Shown: piece after piece, positions 3,827 to 6,137 of the stretch
Layout: each line of letters begins with the position of its first letter
Position numbering within the stretch: the stretch's first letter is position 1
Origin: an uncultured Clostridia bacterium
Lineage (GTDB): Bacteria; Bacillota; Clostridia; Oscillospirales; Acutalibacteraceae
NCBI GenBank assembly: GCA_947171615.1
Contig: CAMVYG010000137.1
Span: 1-6,137 of the forward strand
Length of the DNA stretch: 6,137 nucleotides
Direction of reading: 5' to 3'
Program-made: the position numbers and the translations under genes
The notes under the pieces: model-generated
What the model saw: only the letters and a program-made list of their open reading frames with translations
Database searches by the model: none
Told to the model about the DNA's origin: nothing

Positions 3827-3857
3827 ATGCTTGCAGCTTTAAATTTCGTAATTTACC

Positions 3858-6137
3858 TTAGACTCCCTTGGGAGGAGTTCTTTCTCTTATATTTGCAATA
3901 TTGTAAATGACATTGCCGTTTTTTCCCTGTGAAACAGAAATGTTTAGGCTGTAATATTTTCCGTCCGCATCTTTAAAATAGGCCGTTCGATAATTCCAGC
4001 CATTAGAAGCTTTTCCTTTATGTTTTCCACCAGTATCTGCAACTGTCTGTTTTCCTCTGGAAGAAATCTGTGCCAACTCGTCTATATGGCCTTCCGCCCG
4101 CAGCTTTGTAGCATACTGTGCATTTGTCATTGGCCCATAGCTTCCATTCGGTTGGCGTATTATATTCCGAAATTGAGCTTTTCCGGCAGTATCCCGCGTT
4201 ATTTCCAGCAGATCACCATCATCCGTAAGCAATGAAACATTTTCCCCTTTTCGGATCTGTCCATTGATATAATTGGTAATTTGCCCAGCCCATCGCTTTG
4301 GATCATTCCCAAAAATCACCTGCCTGTCTGCTTTGACATACTTTCTCCCGTCCGGCAGTGTTTGAATGGAATACTGTTCCTTTTTTCCCTCTGCTGATAA
4401 TCCGGATTCTGGTGCATACCTTTTTGCCAGGCCCCAAGCCGCACCATCATCTAAGCCTGCGGCTCTCAGGGAGGCATATAGCTGCTTCGCATCTACAGAA
4501 TTCGCAGAAGATCGCAAAGCTCCCTTTGCCCCGCTCTGCATTTCCTGAATGGCCTGGGTATACAAATGCTCCGCTGTACGCAGAAAGCTTTTTTCCGAAT
4601 TTCCCGTTACCTTTGCGGCGAGACCGGAAATAGTATTTTTTATTTTCCCCGCTAAATCCAGGTCATAGCTGGCCAGGCTTTGAATTGCACTGACATTTGT
4701 AAAGAGATTTTTCTTTACAAATTCTGCCACCAGCTCATAAGCGGCGTCTGACCGGGTCAACTCTATCCCGCCTGCTTTATACACACTCATTTTTTCATTC
4801 AGTGCATTTTGCAGTGCGGTATCGTTTCCGTACTGAGAAAGCACGGTGTTCCACAACCGATGATACGCTTCTGTTCCCTCCAGAGCATGGGTCAGTTCAT
4901 GGGAAAACACGGAACGGATATTATCTGCGTTGGGATTCAAATGCAGCATGCCATCTTTATAATATCCCTCCACACTGTCTGGCAGAGTTCCGTCAAAGAC
5001 TGCATTTACGCCGGTATCTTTCACCAGCCTGATCACTTCAGAGGCTTTTTGCGAGTCTACCCCATACCGGCGAATGCTTTCTCCTAAAGTCAGCTCACTT
5101 CCGTTGACTTTTCCCCCTTTGTTGGGTATACTGGTATTGAAAGGTTGAGTGTTTATCGTGGAGATTTCTTCACGGTTATCCACAGCATGTAAAGTCTGTG
5201 GGGCACTCATCCTTTCTTGATTTTCAGCGCTGTAACTATACACAAAATTTCCGTTTCCTGTTTCTTTTATGTTGATGGAAACCCGATAGGGAACGTATTT
5301 AGAGGAACCATTTTCTGCAAAAAGAATGTCATTTACAAAGTAATGCCATTCTTTTACATTTTTGTGTGTATTTGATTCCTTTCCTATTTCCGCTTTAGAA
5401 TAGTTATATTTAGCATCAGCAGTGATTTTCGGATAGTCTGGCCCTAAATCAAGGGTTACTCTCTGATCCTTTGCAGTTCCATGCCGGTTTCCCCCTGCTA
5501 TTTTTGAAGCATCAGTAAAATCTCTAGGCACAGAACTATAAGTGGGATCATATCTGGCTTGAATCTGTCGGGTTTTCCCATCCTGAGTAATAGAAAGCGT
5601 AACCGGTTCTTTTGACCATATATTTTGTATCAGAGAAAGTATTTGCTGTGATTTTGCTTTTTTAGGAGTTCCTACGGGAAAATTTCCTTCATACATTCCT
5701 TTTCCTGTTTTTGAATCATAGCCTCGGAAAGAATATTCTGCCTTTCCATTCTCCTTTGGCACTGAAGTGGTATCCGCACCGTACCTCCAGCGTTCTGCCA
5801 GGCGCTGTGCAGTGCCGTCATCTAAGCCATAAGTCCGCAAGGCGTTGTACGCTTGTTCGGGTGAGAGGTTTCCCGCTGTGCTTTGCGTCTTTCTGCTCTC
5901 TGCCAGCAGCTCGGACATCAGGCGGTTTCTGTAGGCCTGCTCGATATTCATATTTCCAAGGCTTCTGGCGAGATTGCCTCCCGTCAGGTTGTTCAATGCG
6001 TGATACTGCCTTCCGTTCTGCACGGCCTGCCGGTAGTTCCGATACCCCTGCACTCCTTCGCTGATCTGGCTTCCTGCAAGATTTGCCCCTGCCAGCATTC
6101 CTCCGGTGAGTGCTCCCGCCGCTCCGCTTTTCAGCAT
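3858..6137 (-). CDS. Large polymorphic-toxin/polyvalent-type protein with zincin domain and duplicated LPD/BECR-like modules (5' end outside window)
   Basis: The frame is open at the right edge, so the true start is unknown; numbering is from the edge. Residues 5-22 are a Gly/Ala-rich segment typical of the region before toxin tips. Residues 90-118 are a helical motif (PEQAYNALRTYGLDDG..QRLAERW). Residues 135-305 are a module with AGGNRHG, WHYFVNDILF and YRVSINIKETGNG. Residues 350-505 are a zinc peptidase-like domain: H413-E-L-T-H417 with a probable third ligand at E468 or E472 (AYELVAEFVKKNLF). Residues 547-575 repeat the helical motif, and 590-755 form a second module (IFGNDPKRWAGQITNYIN, LTDDGDLLEITRDTA, EGHIDELAQIS, NYRTAYFKDADGKYY, NVIYNIANI). 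The modules resemble LPD3/PBECR-type domains of phage and conjugative-element polyvalent proteins; which family is uncertain. The protease probably self-processes to free the C-terminal effector. No immunity gene follows it. Confidence 0.85.
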   Translation of the reverse strand: MLKSGAAGALTGGMLAGANLAGSQISEGVQGYRNYRQAVQNGRQYHALNNLTGGNLARSLGNMNIEQAYRNRLMSELLAESRKTQSTAGNLSPEQAYNALRTYGLDDGTAQRLAERWRYGADTTSVPKENGKAEYSFRGYDSKTGKGMYEGNFPVGTPKKAKSQQILSLIQNIWSKEPVTLSITQDGKTRQIQARYDPTYSSVPRDFTDASKIAGGNRHGTAKDQRVTLDLGPDYPKITADAKYNYSKAEIGKESNTHKNVKEWHYFVNDILFAENGSSKYVPYRVSINIKETGNGNFVYSYSAENQERMSAPQTLHAVDNREEISTINTQPFNTSIPNKGGKVNGSELTLGESIRRYGVDSQKASEVIRLVKDTGVNAVFDGTLPDSVEGYYKDGMLHLNPNADNIRSVFSHELTHALEGTEAYHRLWNTVLSQYGNDTALQNALNEKMSVYKAGGIELTRSDAAYELVAEFVKKNLFTNVSAIQSLASYDLDLAGKIKNTISGLAAKVTGNSEKSFLRTAEHLYTQAIQEMQSGAKGALRSSANSVDAKQLYASLRAAGLDDGAAWGLAKRYAPESGLSAEGKKEQYSIQTLPDGRKYVKADRQVIFGNDPKRWAGQITNYINGQIRKGENVSLLTDDGDLLEITRDTAGKAQFRNIIRQPNGSYGPMTNAQYATKLRAEGHIDELAQISSRGKQTVADTGGKHKGKASNGWNYRTAYFKDADGKYYSLNISVSQGKNGNVIYNIANIRERTPPKGV
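4365..4496 (-). repeat. Second copy of the intragenic helical linker
   Basis: Residues 548-591 of the large protein (AKQLYASLRAAGLDDGAAWG, then LAKRY and an EQYSI start of the next module) repeat residues 91-136 at 5730-5867. The shared pattern is A..Y..LR..GLDDG.A..LA.R followed by a Ser/Gly/Glu linker and E-Y-S. Confidence 0.8.
5730..5867 (-). repeat. First copy of the intragenic helical linker
   Basis: Residues 91-136 of the large protein (PEQAYNALRTYGLDDGTAQR, then LAERW and an AEYSF start of the next module). The spacing to the second copy is about 457 residues, and each copy precedes a module ending in a Y..NI/YRVSI-type beta hairpin. This points to duplication of a linker-plus-effector unit. 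Confidence 0.8.

Noticed and set aside
3629..3910. A 93-codon plus-strand frame beginning in the REP unit
   Set aside because: It runs over the promoter, the structured RNA and the end of the large toxin gene. Its composition is unlike a protein (many W, H, F, C) and no ribosome site precedes it.
5711..6064. A 117-codon plus-strand frame
   Set aside because: It is antisense to the large toxin gene, rich in Arg, Ser and Cys, and has no ribosome site; typical shadow of a GC-rich coding strand.

Overview
The window looks like an accessory, toxin-rich region of a Firmicutes genome, most likely a gut Clostridia/Lachnospiraceae member. The basis is moderate GC, strong AGGAGG-type ribosome sites, and protein families typical of that group; no rRNA or core gene is present to fix the taxon. 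Every convincing protein gene lies on the minus strand, so the locus is read from position 6137 down to 1.

Layout in reading order: (1) positions 3858-6137 hold the 3' part of a large secreted or mobile-element polymorphic-toxin-like protein. It has a Gly/Ala-rich segment, a first alpha-helix plus LPD/BECR-like module, an HELTH zincin protease domain, and a second copy of the same kind of module at the C-terminus. (2) Positions 3640-3857, where an immunity gene would be expected, hold no convincing gene. They carry a near-consensus sigma70 promoter on the plus strand driving an apparently structured RNA of about 115 nt with its own terminator. (3) Two tandem copies of a ~170-bp repeat follow (3251-3649). 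(4) The first orphan toxin cassette is a RelA/SpoT-type alarmone synthetase toxin (2457-3293), a small 82-aa protein (2203-2451) and an HD-domain alarmone hydrolase that is the obvious immunity enzyme (1821-2267). (5) Another repeat copy lies at 1637-1801. (6) The second orphan cassette is a toxin-50 (Ntox50-like) C-terminal domain (978-1607), a 64-aa probable immunity protein (791-985) and a 77-aa zinc-ribbon protein (507-740). (7) Another repeat copy (273-472), REP-like hairpins, and a start-less fragment of a further gene running off the left edge complete the window.

My interpretation is an array of displaced toxin/immunity cassettes downstream of a full-length toxin gene. Both orphan toxins begin with the same junction sequence (GMQN..GLDVE...) and have no credible start or ribosome site, while their downstream immunity genes have good ones. 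Each cassette is preceded by the same terminator-like hairpin repeat, whose arms covary between copies. This is what is expected if the repeats are recombination anchors, and possibly transcriptional insulators, for swapping toxin tips. The RelA/SpoT toxin paired with an HD hydrolase, the unexplained plus-strand RNA in the immunity slot, and the covarying repeat are the items most worth following up.
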